Source: Comamonas koreensis (GTDB lineage Bacteria; Pseudomonadota; Gammaproteobacteria; Burkholderiales; Burkholderiaceae_C). From it: DNA of 64,000 nucleotides. The stretch is taken from positions 1 to 64,000 of the forward strand of contig NZ_JAJNCT010000004.1 of NCBI RefSeq assembly GCF_021026195.1, written 5' to 3'. The notes below the pieces were generated by a model that was not told the DNA's origin, ran no database searches, and saw nothing but the letters and a program-made list of their open reading frames with translations. Shown piece by piece: positions 35,976-44,926 of this stretch. The position numbers were made by a program, and so were the translations under genes. Positions within the stretch are counted from its first letter, which is position 1. Each line of letters starts with the position of its first letter.

Positions 35976-37181
35976 TCAGCGCTTGGGCACCTTGGGCAGC
36001 AGGATGGCCACCATGCCCAGCAGTGGCAGGTAGGCGGCCATCGCATAGACATGCTCGATACCGCTGCGGTCGGCGATCATGCCCAGCACGGCAGCGCCCA
36101 GGCCGCCCATGCCAAAGGCCAGGCCAAAGAACAGGCCCGAGACCATGCCGATCTTGCCGGGAATCAGCTCCTGGGCGTAGACCAGGATGGCCGAGAACGC
36201 GGAAGACAGCACCAGGCCGATGATGATGGTGAGCACTACCGTCCAGGCCAGGTTGGCGTGGGGGAGGACCAGTGCGAACGGCGCCACGCCCAGGATCGAG
36301 GCCCAGATGACGGGCTTGCGGCCAATGCGGTCGCCTATCGGCCCGCCCACCACGGTGCCCACCGCCGAGGCCAGCAGGAAGACAAACAGCAGCAGCTGCG
36401 CGTTTTGCACGCCCACGCCAAAGTGCTCCATCAGGTAGAAGGTGTAGTAGCTCGACAGGCTGGCAATGTAGAAGTACTTGGAGAAGATCAGCACCAGCAG
36501 CACGGCGATCGCGCCCAGCACCTGCGAGCGCGGCAGGCCAGTGGCAACCGGGGTGCGCATGCCCTTGGCCGCACGGTGCTGCAGCGCATACCAGCGGCTC
36601 ACCCAGGTCAGCAGTGCAATGCCACCCAGCGCCGCCAGGCCAAACCAGGCAATGCTTTGCTGGCCAAAGGGCACGATCACTGCCGCCGCCAGCAGCGGGC
36701 CCAGTGCCGTGCCGGTGTTGCCACCCACCTGGAACAGCGACTGCGCCATGCCATGCTTGCCGCCCGAGGCCATGCGGGCCACGCGCGAGGATTCGGGGTG
36801 GAAGATCGACGAGCCGGTGCCCACCAGGGCGGCGGCCACCAGCACCGTGCTGTAGTTGGGCGCAAAGGCCAGCAGTAGCAGGCCGCCCAGCGTAAAGCAC
36901 ATGCCCAGCGGTAACGAATAGGGCGTGCTGCGCTTGTCGGTGTAGAGGCCCACCAGCGGCTGCAGCAGCGACGCGGTGACCTGGTAGACCAAGGTGATGA
37001 AGCCAATCTGGCTGAAGCTGAGCTGGAAGTTGCCCTGCAGGATGGGGTAGAGCGCCAGGATCAGCGACTGCATCATGTCGTTGACCATGTGGGCGGTGCT
37101 GATGGCACCCAGCACGCCAAAGGCGGTGCGGGGCGGGGCAGCAGGGCGCTGCGCGGGATGGACGGCGAGGGTGGAGTTCAT
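35976..37181 (-). CDS. fsr: MFS efflux transporter, fosmidomycin-resistance (Fsr) type
   Basis: 401 residues from ATG 37181; an in-frame ATG at 37205 adds eight residues. About twelve membrane segments. Diagnostic segments are AHMVNDMMQSLILALYPIL in helix 1 and GTGSSIFHPESSRVARMASGGKHGMAQSLFQVGGN, both typical of Fsr. Inner-membrane proton-driven export of fosmidomycin-like or other small compounds is the family role. The AraC-family gene starts 104 bases away on the other strand and probably controls it. Confidence 0.87.
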   Translation of the reverse strand: MNSTLAVHPAQRPAAPPRTAFGVLGAISTAHMVNDMMQSLILALYPILQGNFQLSFSQIGFITLVYQVTASLLQPLVGLYTDKRSTPYSLPLGMCFTLGGLLLLAFAPNYSTVLVAAALVGTGSSIFHPESSRVARMASGGKHGMAQSLFQVGGNTGTALGPLLAAAVIVPFGQQSIAWFGLAALGGIALLTWVSRWYALQHRAAKGMRTPVATGLPRSQVLGAIAVLLVLIFSKYFYIASLSSYYTFYLMEHFGVGVQNAQLLLFVFLLASAVGTVVGGPIGDRIGRKPVIWASILGVAPFALVLPHANLAWTVVLTIIIGLVLSSAFSAILVYAQELIPGKIGMVSGLFFGLAFGMGGLGAAVLGMIADRSGIEHVYAMAAYLPLLGMVAILLPKVPKR

Positions 37182-37285
37182 GGCGGCATGGCCTGTGCGG
37201 TTCAACAGAAAGCAGCCATGCTAGGGCCGGCTCATTTGCCTGTCTTGCGCATTTTGGGATAAAGTCTTCGCAAAACGGACATTCG

Positions 37286-38059
37286 ATGCCTTATTACTTC
37301 CAGACCCTGGAGGAGATGGAGCGCAGCCCTGTGCCCATCGCCTGCCATGCCACCGACTATGCGCCCGGCAGCAGCACCGGGACGCACCGCCACCCTTTTC
37401 ACCACCAATTGATCTATGCCGTGCACGGCGTGATGCTGGTCGCCTCCGACGGGGGGCAGTGGATCGTGCCGCCCACAAGAGGCATCTGGATGCCGGCGGG
37501 CACTGAGCACCAGGTGCGCCATATCGGCGAGGTGCGCATGCGCAGCCTGTTTGTGCGCCCCCATGCTGCCCCCAGCCTGGCCGAGCAGGCCCAGGTGGTG
37601 GGCATCTCGCCGCTGCTGCGCGAGCTGATCCATGCGGCGATGCAGATCAACATCCCCTACGAGGCTGATTCACGCGATGGCCGCCTGATGCGGCTGCTGC
37701 TCGATGAACTGCAGGTGCTGCCCGTTCTGCCCATGCACCTGCCCAGCCCCGCCGACCCGCGCCTGCAGCGCATCTGCAGCCATATCCAGCGCAAGCCCGA
37801 AGACCAGGCCACTTTGGACGACTGGGCGCGTTATTTCGAGGTGGACCCCAAGACCTTGCAGCGCCTCTTTCTGCGCGATACCGGCATGGGCTTTGCCCGC
37901 TGGCGCCAGCAGGCCCGGCTGCTGCAGGCGCTGGAGCGGCTGGCCCAGGGCCAGAGGGTGATCGACGTCGCGCTGGCGCTGGGCTATGACAGCCCGGGCG
38001 CCTTTGCCACGATGTTCAGGCGCCAGTTTGGCCAGACGCCCTCGGGGTTCTTCCGCTGA
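37286..38059 (+). CDS. AraC-family transcriptional regulator with cupin sensor
   Basis: 257 residues. The N-terminal cupin domain (about 30-110) has GTHRHPFHHQLIYAVHG and WMPAGTEHQV, and the C-terminal double helix-turn-helix (about 160-257) ends with ALALGYDSPGAFATMFRRQFGQTPSGFFR. It is divergent from the Fsr-type efflux gene, an arrangement common for AraC regulators that induce a neighbouring exporter. Effector unknown. Confidence 0.92.
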   Translation: MPYYFQTLEEMERSPVPIACHATDYAPGSSTGTHRHPFHHQLIYAVHGVMLVASDGGQWIVPPTRGIWMPAGTEHQVRHIGEVRMRSLFVRPHAAPSLAEQAQVVGISPLLRELIHAAMQINIPYEADSRDGRLMRLLLDELQVLPVLPMHLPSPADPRLQRICSHIQRKPEDQATLDDWARYFEVDPKTLQRLFLRDTGMGFARWRQQARLLQALERLAQGQRVIDVALALGYDSPGAFATMFRRQFGQTPSGFFR

Positions 38060-38449
38060 TCAGGCGGCAGGGGCAGGGCACTGCGCAAACACCTCCTTGG
38101 CCACAAACAGCCCATTGAGCGCAGCCGGAAACCCGGCATAGACGGCCATCTGCATGATGGTCTCGACCACTTCCTGCTGGCTGCAGCCCACATTCAGTGC
38201 CGCCTGGATATGTACCTTCAGCTGTGGTGCCGCATGGCCCATCGCGGTGAGGGCGGCCACCGTTGCAATCTCGCGGCTTTTAAGGTCCAGCCCGGGGCGG
38301 CTGTAGATGTCGCCAAAGGGGAATTCAATCAGGTAATCCGCAAAGTCAGGTGCGATGGCGGCCAGGCTGGCCACCACCTGTTCGCCGGCGTGGCCGTCGA
38401 TCTCGCGCAGCTTGTCCAGGCCTCGTTGGTAGCGGGTGGTTTCAGCCAT
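38060..38449 (-). CDS. Carboxymuconolactone decarboxylase family protein
   Basis: 129 residues from ATG 38449. Small all-helical protein with [25 protein letters not shown] and [24 protein letters not shown], both typical of the family. The AhpD-type CxxC redox pair is absent, so a peroxidase role is unlikely; a decarboxylase-like or unknown activity fits better. The start lies inside the end of the MerR gene (8-base overlap), so the two are co-translated. Confidence 0.9.
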   Translation of the reverse strand: MAETTRYQRGLDKLREIDGHAGEQVVASLAAIAPDFADYLIEFPFGDIYSRPGLDLKSREIATVAALTAMGHAAPQLKVHIQAALNVGCSQQEVVETIMQMAVYAGFPAALNGLFVAKEVFAQCPAPAA

Positions 38450-38864
38450 GGTTGGGCTCCTTCTTGGGGGTGGCGTTTTTGTGGGGCTGCGCAGAGGCCG
38501 CGTCTTCCAGTGCCTGGTAGTGGGCAATCTTGTCTTGCAGCGCCTGGGCGGCTTGCTGCATCGCGGCGATTTCGGCCTGCACCTCGGCCAGATGCGTCTG
38601 CAGCATCTGGCGCCGCGCGGGCACGGTGGCATCGCCGCTGCTGCGCAGCTGGGCGAACAGGCGCATCTTCTGGATGGGCATGCGGGTGGTGCGCAGGCGC
38701 GTCAGAAAGGCGAGCCAGGCCAGGTCGGCTGCGGCATAGCGGCGTTGGCCGCCGGCTGCGCGCGTGACCGAGGCAATCAGGCCAATGCGTTCGTAATAGC
38801 GCAAGGTGTGGGCGCTCAGCCCGGTGCGTTGCGCTGCTTCTTCAATGCTGAGGGGTGGTTCCAT
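38442..38864 (-). CDS. MerR-family transcriptional regulator
   Basis: 140 residues from ATG 38864. The winged helix-turn-helix reads [26 protein letters not shown], followed by [11 protein letters not shown] and a long coiled-coil dimerisation helix (about 80-120). No cysteine metal site is seen in the C-terminal part, so a metal sensor is unlikely. A longer frame to 38924 would run through the operator at 38881-38896 and is rejected for that reason. Together with the overlapping carboxymuconolactone-decarboxylase gene it forms a two-gene unit, probably self-regulated. Confidence 0.9.
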   Translation of the reverse strand: MEPPLSIEEAAQRTGLSAHTLRYYERIGLIASVTRAAGGQRRYAAADLAWLAFLTRLRTTRMPIQKMRLFAQLRSSGDATVPARRQMLQTHLAEVQAEIAAMQQAAQALQDKIAHYQALEDAASAQPHKNATPKKEPNHG

Positions 38865-38870
38865 GCAGGC

Positions 38871-38902
38871 ATTGTCGAAGTTAGAGCGCACGCTAAGTCC
38901 AG
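38871..38902 (-). promoter_or_regulatory. Candidate MerR-type promoter and operator
   Basis: On the minus strand CTGGAC (38897-38902) and GACAAT (38871-38876) can serve as -35 and -10 with a 20-base spacer, the lengthened spacing typical of MerR targets. The spacer holds the imperfect palindrome TTAGAGCGCACGCTAA (38881-38896). Transcription would start within a base or two of ATG 38864, giving a leaderless message. Confidence 0.45.
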
Positions 38903-38922
38903 CATCACTGACTGGTTTGGGC

Positions 38923-38962
38923 AAAAAAAAGCTGTTTGCGCCTGGAGGGCACGCAAACAGCT
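38923..38962 (-). terminator. Intrinsic terminator of the DUF3567 gene
   Basis: AGCTGTTTGCG (38930-38940) pairs perfectly with CGCAAACAGCT (38952-38962) over an 11-base loop. On the minus strand it is followed by a T8 run, 28 bases after the stop of the DUF3567 gene. Confidence 0.9.
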
Positions 38963-38989
38963 GGGATGGTTTGGGGAGCGGTGCAGCGT

Positions 38990-39295
38990 TTAATGCACGA
39001 TCACCGGTTGTTGGGCGAGGCCGGTATAGCGGTCCAGGGTGGCCTCGACTTCTTCTTCAGTCGGTGCATTGGCTTGCCAGGCCTGGATTTGCTGGTGGAA
39101 CATTTCTGCCCAGGCGCCATCCAGGTACAGCTCCTTGCCGCTGCGCTTGTCCACAATCTCAAAACCCTGGCGCTGCAGATGGCGCAGGGGTTCGGTGACG
39201 GTGGGGCTGGTGACGGATGCACCGTCATTGGACAGGGGCAGTTCTGGCGTCAGGTGCAACACCACAAATGAGTCCGAGTCGTAAATCATTTGCAT
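38990..39295 (-). CDS. DUF3567-family protein
   Basis: 101 residues from ATG 39295 with a strong AAGGAGG site seven bases upstream; the frame open to 39385 has no such site. The family is small, cytoplasmic and found in Burkholderiales. Visible features are MQMIYDSDSFVVLHL at the start, GFEIVDKRSGKELYLDGAWAEMF in the middle and an acidic helix at the end. It has its own terminator. No biochemical function is known to me for this family. Confidence 0.87.
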   Translation of the reverse strand: MQMIYDSDSFVVLHLTPELPLSNDGASVTSPTVTEPLRHLQRQGFEIVDKRSGKELYLDGAWAEMFHQQIQAWQANAPTEEEVEATLDRYTGLAQQPVIVH

Positions 39296-39476
39296 GATGT
39301 TCCTCCTTGTGAAGTGAAGGTGGTGGCAGTTTGCCGATTTGCAAGCCTGCGTCCACAACCCCGTTGTAGCAGGTTTTGATGGCATTCCCGGCCATTGGCG
39401 GTGTTTTTACAGACAAACGTCGCAAATCAGGGACGTGTGGCGGAGGCTTTGTCGTACACGGCCAGGGAAGCCGGGC

Positions 39477-40751
39477 TCAGGGCAGGGTGGCCGGCTGGCC
39501 ATCCACTGCGGCTGCCTGCAGCTGAAGATCGGCGAAATCGCCATTGGACTGTGACAGCCGGATCCGCACCGGCAGGTACTGCAACGAAGGGGCCAGCCAG
39601 AGGTGGGCGCTTTGGTCCTGGCCTTTGCGCGGCTGGCGGGTCAGGCGCAAGGTCGGGGTGGCACCAGCGGGCAAATCCAGGGTTTCGGGGCCATCGACCA
39701 CAAAGGTCCATACCTCCGTGCTGCGCGCGCTGGTCACATTGATCGCCACCGTGCTGCCCGGCGCATAGCGCTCGGGGTTGGCCGCCACCATGCTCGAGAG
39801 CTGCAAAAAGATCGACAGCCGGTCCTGCACCCCGGCGCTGACGGCCTGGGGTTCGTCGCCGTCGCTGTAGCGGATGCGGCCCGCCGAGGCATCCAGCTCG
39901 GCGCTGCGCTCTTTGCGTGCCTTGTCCACAAAGCGCTGCGGTGCCAGGCCGTGGGGCGTAATCTGGCCGCTGCTGGTCTGGCTGCGGCTGCCCATCAAAA
40001 AGGCTGACACCTCCTGCTCGGCCTGGTAGCGCTGGCCATCGGTCTTGAAGCTCAGCTGCGCCTTGGCCGAATACTGGAAGCCCTTGGCCGATCCCTTGGC
40101 CTGGAACTGCAGCCGCGCCGAAGGCGGCAGCTTGATCGCCGGCATCGGGCCGGCATAGCCGGGGCTGCCAATGCCGATCGGCGGCGCGGGTTCGCTGGCG
40201 CTGGGCGCCTCCGTCTCGGCCTTGGCCTCCGTTGTGGGCTGGGCGGGGGCGGCGCTGGCATCGCCCTGGCCTGCGACGGCATTGAGCGGTTGCAGATCGG
40301 CAGCGGAGCCGGGTATGGGTTCGGGCGCGGGGCTGGCGTCACCCGATGCGAGCAGCTGGTCCAGCGCCGAAGGGGCGGCCGGTGCAGACTCGGCTTCTAC
40401 CACGGGCGCTGCCTCGGGGGTGGCGGGTTTGTCGCTAAGGCCTTCCCGGAACTTGGGCCCTACACTCGCGCGGCTGGCTGGTGCCTGTTCTGGCGGTGCT
40501 TTCTGCACCTGGAGCCGGGGTGCGGTGGGGGCGGATTGCGCCACGCGGGGCCTGGAGACCGGCGTGGGTGCAGGCGGCGCGTCCACCGGAGGAGGCGGTG
40601 CAATCTGGCGCACCTCAAAGCGCAGCTCGTTCGGGGTGCTGCCAGTGATGCGCGCCTTTCTGATGGCATCCTGCACCCCGGGCCAGGCCAGCAGCAGCCC
40701 ATGGGCGGCCAGCACGGCAAAGGTCAGCAGGATAAGGGGGCGTTGGCGCAT
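39477..40751 (-). CDS. DUF3108-family protein with TonB-like N-terminal region
   Basis: 424 residues from ATG 40751. The N-terminus is a single membrane anchor (LILLTFAVLAAHGLLLAWPG), followed by about 160 residues rich in Pro, Ala and Ser (APPPPVDAPPAPTP and similar), an architecture resembling TonB. The C-terminal ~220 residues match DUF3108 (YSAKAQLSFKTDGQRYQAEQEVSAF, SGQITPHGLAPQRF, STEVWTFVVDGPETLDLPAG, LRLTRQPRKGQDQSAHLWLA). It is probably periplasmic and anchored in the inner membrane. Function is unknown; DUF3108 proteins are thought to be envelope-related. Confidence 0.82.
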   Translation of the reverse strand: MRQRPLILLTFAVLAAHGLLLAWPGVQDAIRKARITGSTPNELRFEVRQIAPPPPVDAPPAPTPVSRPRVAQSAPTAPRLQVQKAPPEQAPASRASVGPKFREGLSDKPATPEAAPVVEAESAPAAPSALDQLLASGDASPAPEPIPGSAADLQPLNAVAGQGDASAAPAQPTTEAKAETEAPSASEPAPPIGIGSPGYAGPMPAIKLPPSARLQFQAKGSAKGFQYSAKAQLSFKTDGQRYQAEQEVSAFLMGSRSQTSSGQITPHGLAPQRFVDKARKERSAELDASAGRIRYSDGDEPQAVSAGVQDRLSIFLQLSSMVAANPERYAPGSTVAINVTSARSTEVWTFVVDGPETLDLPAGATPTLRLTRQPRKGQDQSAHLWLAPSLQYLPVRIRLSQSNGDFADLQLQAAAVDGQPATLP

Positions 40752-40799
40752 GAGACGCTCAGTGTAGTGCCTGCTGCGCAGGCCCACAGGCCAGCTGGA

Positions 40800-41600
40800 T
40801 TAGCGCGGCAGGGAGGGTTCTGCAGGGCTGTAGCCCAGCTCGTGCGAGAGCTGCGCAGCGATGGCCTGCAGGTGCTGGGCCATGGCGCCATCCGGTGCGG
40901 GGTCAAAGGTCGCTTGCGTGCCCAGGCTGGTGATGCCCAGTACCAGCTGGCCCCGCGCATCAAAGACCGGGGCGCACAGCGCCACCACGCTGGGCAGCAG
41001 GGTATCGACCACCGAGGCAATGCCCTGGCTGCGCACCTGGGCAAACAGCAGGTGGGCGTCAGCGGCAGTCTGGGGCAGATCATTGCGCCCGGCCAGGCGG
41101 GCCTGCGCCAGTTCGCGCTCCAGCGCTGGCCCAGTGCGTGCGGCGGGCAGCCAGGCGCCAAAGCAGCGCCCCGTGGCAGAGGAGAGCAGGGGCATCACAT
41201 CACCCAGGCGCAGGTGACCGGTGGTGCCGTGCGGTGGTTCCTCCCAGTGCACGATGGTTGCGCCATGGTTGCCCCAGACGGCCAGCGCCACGGTATGGCC
41301 CAGGCGCTCCAGCCAGTCGGGCATGTGCTCGCGCGCCAGCCGCACTGCGTCGCTGCGGCGCAGCGCGGCCAGCCCCAGCTGCAAGGCCATCGGGCCCAGA
41401 TCGTAGCGCGACGTCGCCGCATCCTGCTTGACCAGGCCGCTGCGCTGGTAGCTGACCAGGTAGCGGTGGGCCTTGGCAGCCGGCATTGCAGCGGCATGCG
41501 CCAGGTCTTTGAGCGCCAGCGGGCCACGGGCATCTACCAGCGCCTGCAACAGCGCAAACCCCACCTCCACCGACTGAATGCCTGCACGATCCTTGTCCAT
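40800..41600 (-). CDS. IclR-family transcriptional regulator
   Basis: 266 residues. The N-terminal winged helix-turn-helix (about 8-70: GFALLQALVDARGPLALKDLAHAAAMPAAKAHRYL) is followed by an IclR effector domain (LLSSATGRCFGAWLP, GQLVLGITSLGTQATFDP). It is divergent from an FAH-family hydrolase gene 158 bases away, which is a plausible target, since IclR proteins often control aromatic breakdown genes. An ATTC/GAAT pair near 41617-41633 could be an operator half-site pair, but it is weak. Confidence 0.92.
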   Translation of the reverse strand: MDKDRAGIQSVEVGFALLQALVDARGPLALKDLAHAAAMPAAKAHRYLVSYQRSGLVKQDAATSRYDLGPMALQLGLAALRRSDAVRLAREHMPDWLERLGHTVALAVWGNHGATIVHWEEPPHGTTGHLRLGDVMPLLSSATGRCFGAWLPAARTGPALERELAQARLAGRNDLPQTAADAHLLFAQVRSQGIASVVDTLLPSVVALCAPVFDARGQLVLGITSLGTQATFDPAPDGAMAQHLQAIAAQLSHELGYSPAEPSLPR

Positions 41601-41758
41601 GGCGCTAGTTTAAGGTATTCTAAATAAAGGAATGCGTTTCACTAATCGTAATTTGACAGTGCAAGGCCTCCACGGTGCCGCGCGCAAGCACTCCGACAAG
41701 CGCCCAGCCCGGAGCCAATCTGGCACGATAGAGGCATGTTTGACTGTGAGACACCGGT

Positions 41759-42808
41759 ATGAAGCTTGCAAGCTATAAAGACGGATCGCGCGACGGCCAG
41801 TTGGTCGTCGTTTCGCGCGACCTGCGCACGGCCCACTACGCCTCCGGGATTGCGCACCGCCTCCAGCAGGTGCTCGACGATTGGTATTTCTACGCCCCCC
41901 AGCTGCAGGACCTGTACGACGCACTCAATGCCGACCGCGCCCGCCACAGCTTTGACTTCAACCCCGCCCAGTGCATGGCACCGCTGCCACGCGCCTACCA
42001 GTGGTTGAGCGGGGCCGCCTATCTGAGCCATGTGGCCTTGCTGCGGCTGGCACCGGGCGAGGAGTTGCCCGCTGCGCTGAAGACCGATCCCTTGGTGTTC
42101 CAAGGCGCCAGCGACGCCTTCATCGGCCCGAACGATGACATCGTGGTGGCAAGCGAGGCCATGGGCATCGATTTCTCGGCCGAGCTGGCCATCATCACCG
42201 GCGATGTGAAGCAGGACACTAACCCCGAGGATGCGCTGGACAGCGTGCGCCTGCTGATGCTGGCCAATCCGGTCAGCCTGCGCCAGCTGGAGGCGGCCGA
42301 GCGGGACAAGGGCGCCGGCCTGGTGCAGAGCAAGCCGGTGACCGCTTTCAGCCCGGTGGCGATTACGCCCGATGAGCTGGGCGATGCCTGGCGGGGCGGC
42401 AAGGTGCACCTGGCCTTGCAGACCAGCTGGAACGGCCGCAAGGTCGGCATGTGCGATGCGGGCCCGGAAATGGGCTTTCACTTTGGTCAGCTGATCGCCC
42501 ATGCGGCCAAGACGCGCAACCTGCGCGCCGGCACCGTGCTGGGCAGCGGCACCGTCAGCAACAGCGGCGCTGAAAAGCATGGCCGCATGGACTGGCCCAA
42601 GGGCTATGGCTGCATCGCTGAAAAGCGCAGCATGGAAGCGCTGCAAAAAAGCAAGAGCCAAACCGGCTTCATGCAGTTTGGCGACACGGTGCGCATCGAG
42701 ATGAAGGGCAAGGACGGCAACAGCCTGTTTGGCGCGATTGACCAGAATGTGGCGTCGCTCTACCAGGCGCAGACCGATGCCGTGGCCGAGCCGGAGGCCG
42801 CTGCATGA
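41759..42808 (+). CDS. Fumarylacetoacetate hydrolase family protein
   Basis: 349 residues. The FAH fold spans about 75-330, with the acidic metal site visible in DFSAELAIITGDV and the GSGTVSN segment in place of the usual GTLSG. It differs from the true fumarylacetoacetase at 44927 and is likely a hydrolase or isomerase for another acylpyruvate-like intermediate of aromatic breakdown. ATG 41759 is chosen because it gives the family's usual N-terminus (MKLASYKDGSRDGQLVVVS). Divergent from the IclR gene. Confidence 0.87.
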   Translation: MKLASYKDGSRDGQLVVVSRDLRTAHYASGIAHRLQQVLDDWYFYAPQLQDLYDALNADRARHSFDFNPAQCMAPLPRAYQWLSGAAYLSHVALLRLAPGEELPAALKTDPLVFQGASDAFIGPNDDIVVASEAMGIDFSAELAIITGDVKQDTNPEDALDSVRLLMLANPVSLRQLEAAERDKGAGLVQSKPVTAFSPVAITPDELGDAWRGGKVHLALQTSWNGRKVGMCDAGPEMGFHFGQLIAHAAKTRNLRAGTVLGSGTVSNSGAEKHGRMDWPKGYGCIAEKRSMEALQKSKSQTGFMQFGDTVRIEMKGKDGNSLFGAIDQNVASLYQAQTDAVAEPEAAA

Positions 42809-42888
42809 TCGCCAGGCTGCATGCCTGCCAGCGGCGGCGCAAGCCACTGCCGCGCCGTGCATGCAGCCATGCGGGCCGCAGGTCGCCG

Positions 42889-43335
42889 CTATTCGGGCAG
42901 GCTGGTTTGGCGCGCGTGCTGCAGCAAGCGGTCCAGCAGCACGCTGAGCTGCTCGCGCTCGTCAATGGTCAGGGCCGACAGGATTTCTTCGTTGCGGCGG
43001 GCGATCACCACCATGACCTTCTCCCAGCAGGCACAGCCCTTGGGTGTGAGGCTGAGCACCACGCCGCGCCCATCCACCTCGCTGGCCTGCTTGAGCACCA
43101 GGCCTTGCTCCACCAGGGCCTGGGTGGAGCGGCTGGCCTGGGCCTTGTTCAGGTTGGCGCGCATCGCCAGGTCATTGACCGACAGGGGATGGAACGCGCC
43201 AATCGCGGCCAGGCAGCGGGCCTCGCTGATAGGGATGCCCACCTCTTCCTCGTACACCATCTGGGTGGTGCGGTCGGTGATCTTGGCCAGCGCATGCAGG
43301 CGGTGGGTATAGGTACGGTCCAGCGGCGTGTTCAA
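42889..43335 (-). CDS. MarR-family transcriptional regulator
   Basis: 148 residues with a central winged helix-turn-helix (LSVNDLAMRANLNKAQASRSTQALVEQGLVLKQASEVDGRGVVLSLT), including the DxR wing tip. It is divergent from hmgA-fahA, with 178 bases between, and is therefore the likely repressor of homogentisate breakdown; MarR-type HmgR regulators are known in some relatives, IclR-type in others. No clean palindrome was found in the intergenic region. Confidence 0.92.
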   Translation of the reverse strand: MNTPLDRTYTHRLHALAKITDRTTQMVYEEEVGIPISEARCLAAIGAFHPLSVNDLAMRANLNKAQASRSTQALVEQGLVLKQASEVDGRGVVLSLTPKGCACWEKVMVVIARRNEEILSALTIDEREQLSVLLDRLLQHARQTSLPE

Positions 43336-43513
43336 CGCGTCTCCTTGGTTTTGTATCGATGCTGGCTGGGAAAACAGCTACCGCGACTATGTCACGGAGC
43401 CTCGCTTTGCGGAAGCGCCCAGCTCACCACCACGTCAAGTGTTTTCCCTAGTTTTGCGCCAGGTCTGCAGGGCTTGCGCACCCACCCCCAAGAATGACTG
43501 ACAGGAGACAAGC

Positions 43514-44824
43514 ATGCGCAGTTTGAGCGCCGAGCCCCGGCACTATATGACAGGTTTTGCCAATGAATGGGCTACCGAGGCCGAGCCGGGCGCCTTGCCG
43601 GTCGGCCGCAACTCGCCGCAGGTGGCGCCGCTGGGGCTGTATGCCGAGCAGCTGTCGGGCACGGCCTTTACCGCGCCGCGCCACAGCAACCGCCGCAGCT
43701 GGCTCTACCGCATCCGGCCCGGCGCCATGCACGAGCCCTTTGCGCCGCTGGCGCTGCCGCGCTGGAAAAGCCATGTCACCGGCGGTTTTGACGAGGTGCC
43801 CACGCCCCCCAACCAGCTGCGCTGGGACCCCTTGCCGCCGCCCGATGCGCCCTGCGATTTTCTGCAGGGCATCGTCAGCATGGCCGGCAATGCCGCCTGC
43901 GGCATCCACCTGTATGCGGCCAACCGCAGCATGGAAGGCCGCTACTTCTACAACGCCGATGGCGAACTGCTGATCGTGCCCCAGCAAGGGCGCCTGCAGA
44001 TTGCCACCGAGCTGGGCACCCTGGATGTGGAACCCCAAGAGATCTGCGTGGTACCTCGGGGCGTGCGCTTTGCAGTGACCCTGCTCGACGGCAGCGCACG
44101 CGGCTATGTCTGCGAAAACTACGGTGAGCTGCTCAAGCTGCCCGATCTGGGCGTGATCGGCTCCAACGGCCTGGCCAACCCGCGTGATTTCCAGACGCCG
44201 GTCGCCGCCTATGAGGACAAGGAAGGCGACTTTGAGCTGGTGGCCAAGCTGCGCGGCCACTTCTGGTCGGCGCGCATCGGCCATTCGCCGCTCGATGTGG
44301 TGGCCTGGCATGGCAACTACGCGCCCTACAAATACGATCTGCGCCGCTTCAACACCATCGGCTCGATCAGCTACGACCACCCCGACCCGTCGATCTTTCT
44401 GGTGCTGCAGTCGCCCACCGCGCTGCCGGGCGTGGATGCGCTGGACTTTGTCATCTTCCCGCCGCGCGTGCTGGTGGCGCAGGACACCTTCCGTCCGCCC
44501 TGGTTCCACCGCAATTTCGCCAGCGAGTTCATGGGCCTGATCGAAGGCGCCTACGACGCCAAGGCCGAGGGCTTTGTGCCCGGAGGCGCGTCGCTGCACA
44601 ACTGCATGAGCGGCCACGGGCCCGATGCCGACACCTTCGACAAAGCCAGCAAGGCCGACACGCACAAGCCGCACTACATCGACAGCACGATGGCCTTCAT
44701 GTTCGAGACCCCGGCCGTCATCCAGCCCACCGCCTATGCGCTGGAGACGGTGCAGCTCCAGCACGAGTACTACCGCTGCTGGCAAGGGCTGCAAAAGCAT
44801 TTCAAACCGCAAGGCAAAGCCTGA
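43514..44824 (+). CDS. hmgA: Homogentisate 1,2-dioxygenase
   Basis: 436 residues. Non-haem iron enzyme that opens the homogentisate ring to maleylacetoacetate in tyrosine and phenylalanine breakdown. Diagnostic segments are [13 protein letters not shown] at the N-terminus, [69 protein letters not shown] and [11 protein letters not shown], the last two holding iron-site His and Glu residues. AGGAG lies seven bases before ATG 43514. It is first in a run with fahA. Confidence 0.97.
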   Translation: MRSLSAEPRHYMTGFANEWATEAEPGALPVGRNSPQVAPLGLYAEQLSGTAFTAPRHSNRRSWLYRIRPGAMHEPFAPLALPRWKSHVTGGFDEVPTPPNQLRWDPLPPPDAPCDFLQGIVSMAGNAACGIHLYAANRSMEGRYFYNADGELLIVPQQGRLQIATELGTLDVEPQEICVVPRGVRFAVTLLDGSARGYVCENYGELLKLPDLGVIGSNGLANPRDFQTPVAAYEDKEGDFELVAKLRGHFWSARIGHSPLDVVAWHGNYAPYKYDLRRFNTIGSISYDHPDPSIFLVLQSPTALPGVDALDFVIFPPRVLVAQDTFRPPWFHRNFASEFMGLIEGAYDAKAEGFVPGGASLHNCMSGHGPDADTFDKASKADTHKPHYIDSTMAFMFETPAVIQPTAYALETVQLQHEYYRCWQGLQKHFKPQGKA

Positions 44825-44926
44825 GACCGTCGACACGTTCCACCGCCGCCGAGGCCACCGAAACCGATCCGCAGCGGGCGCAGACCGCATGCTCGCCCGC
44901 TGCCACCCCACAGGAGACACCCACGC

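Noticed and set aside
41700-41745. Sigma-54-like TGGCAC upstream of the FAH-family gene
   Set aside because: The -12 GC element at the right spacing is missing.
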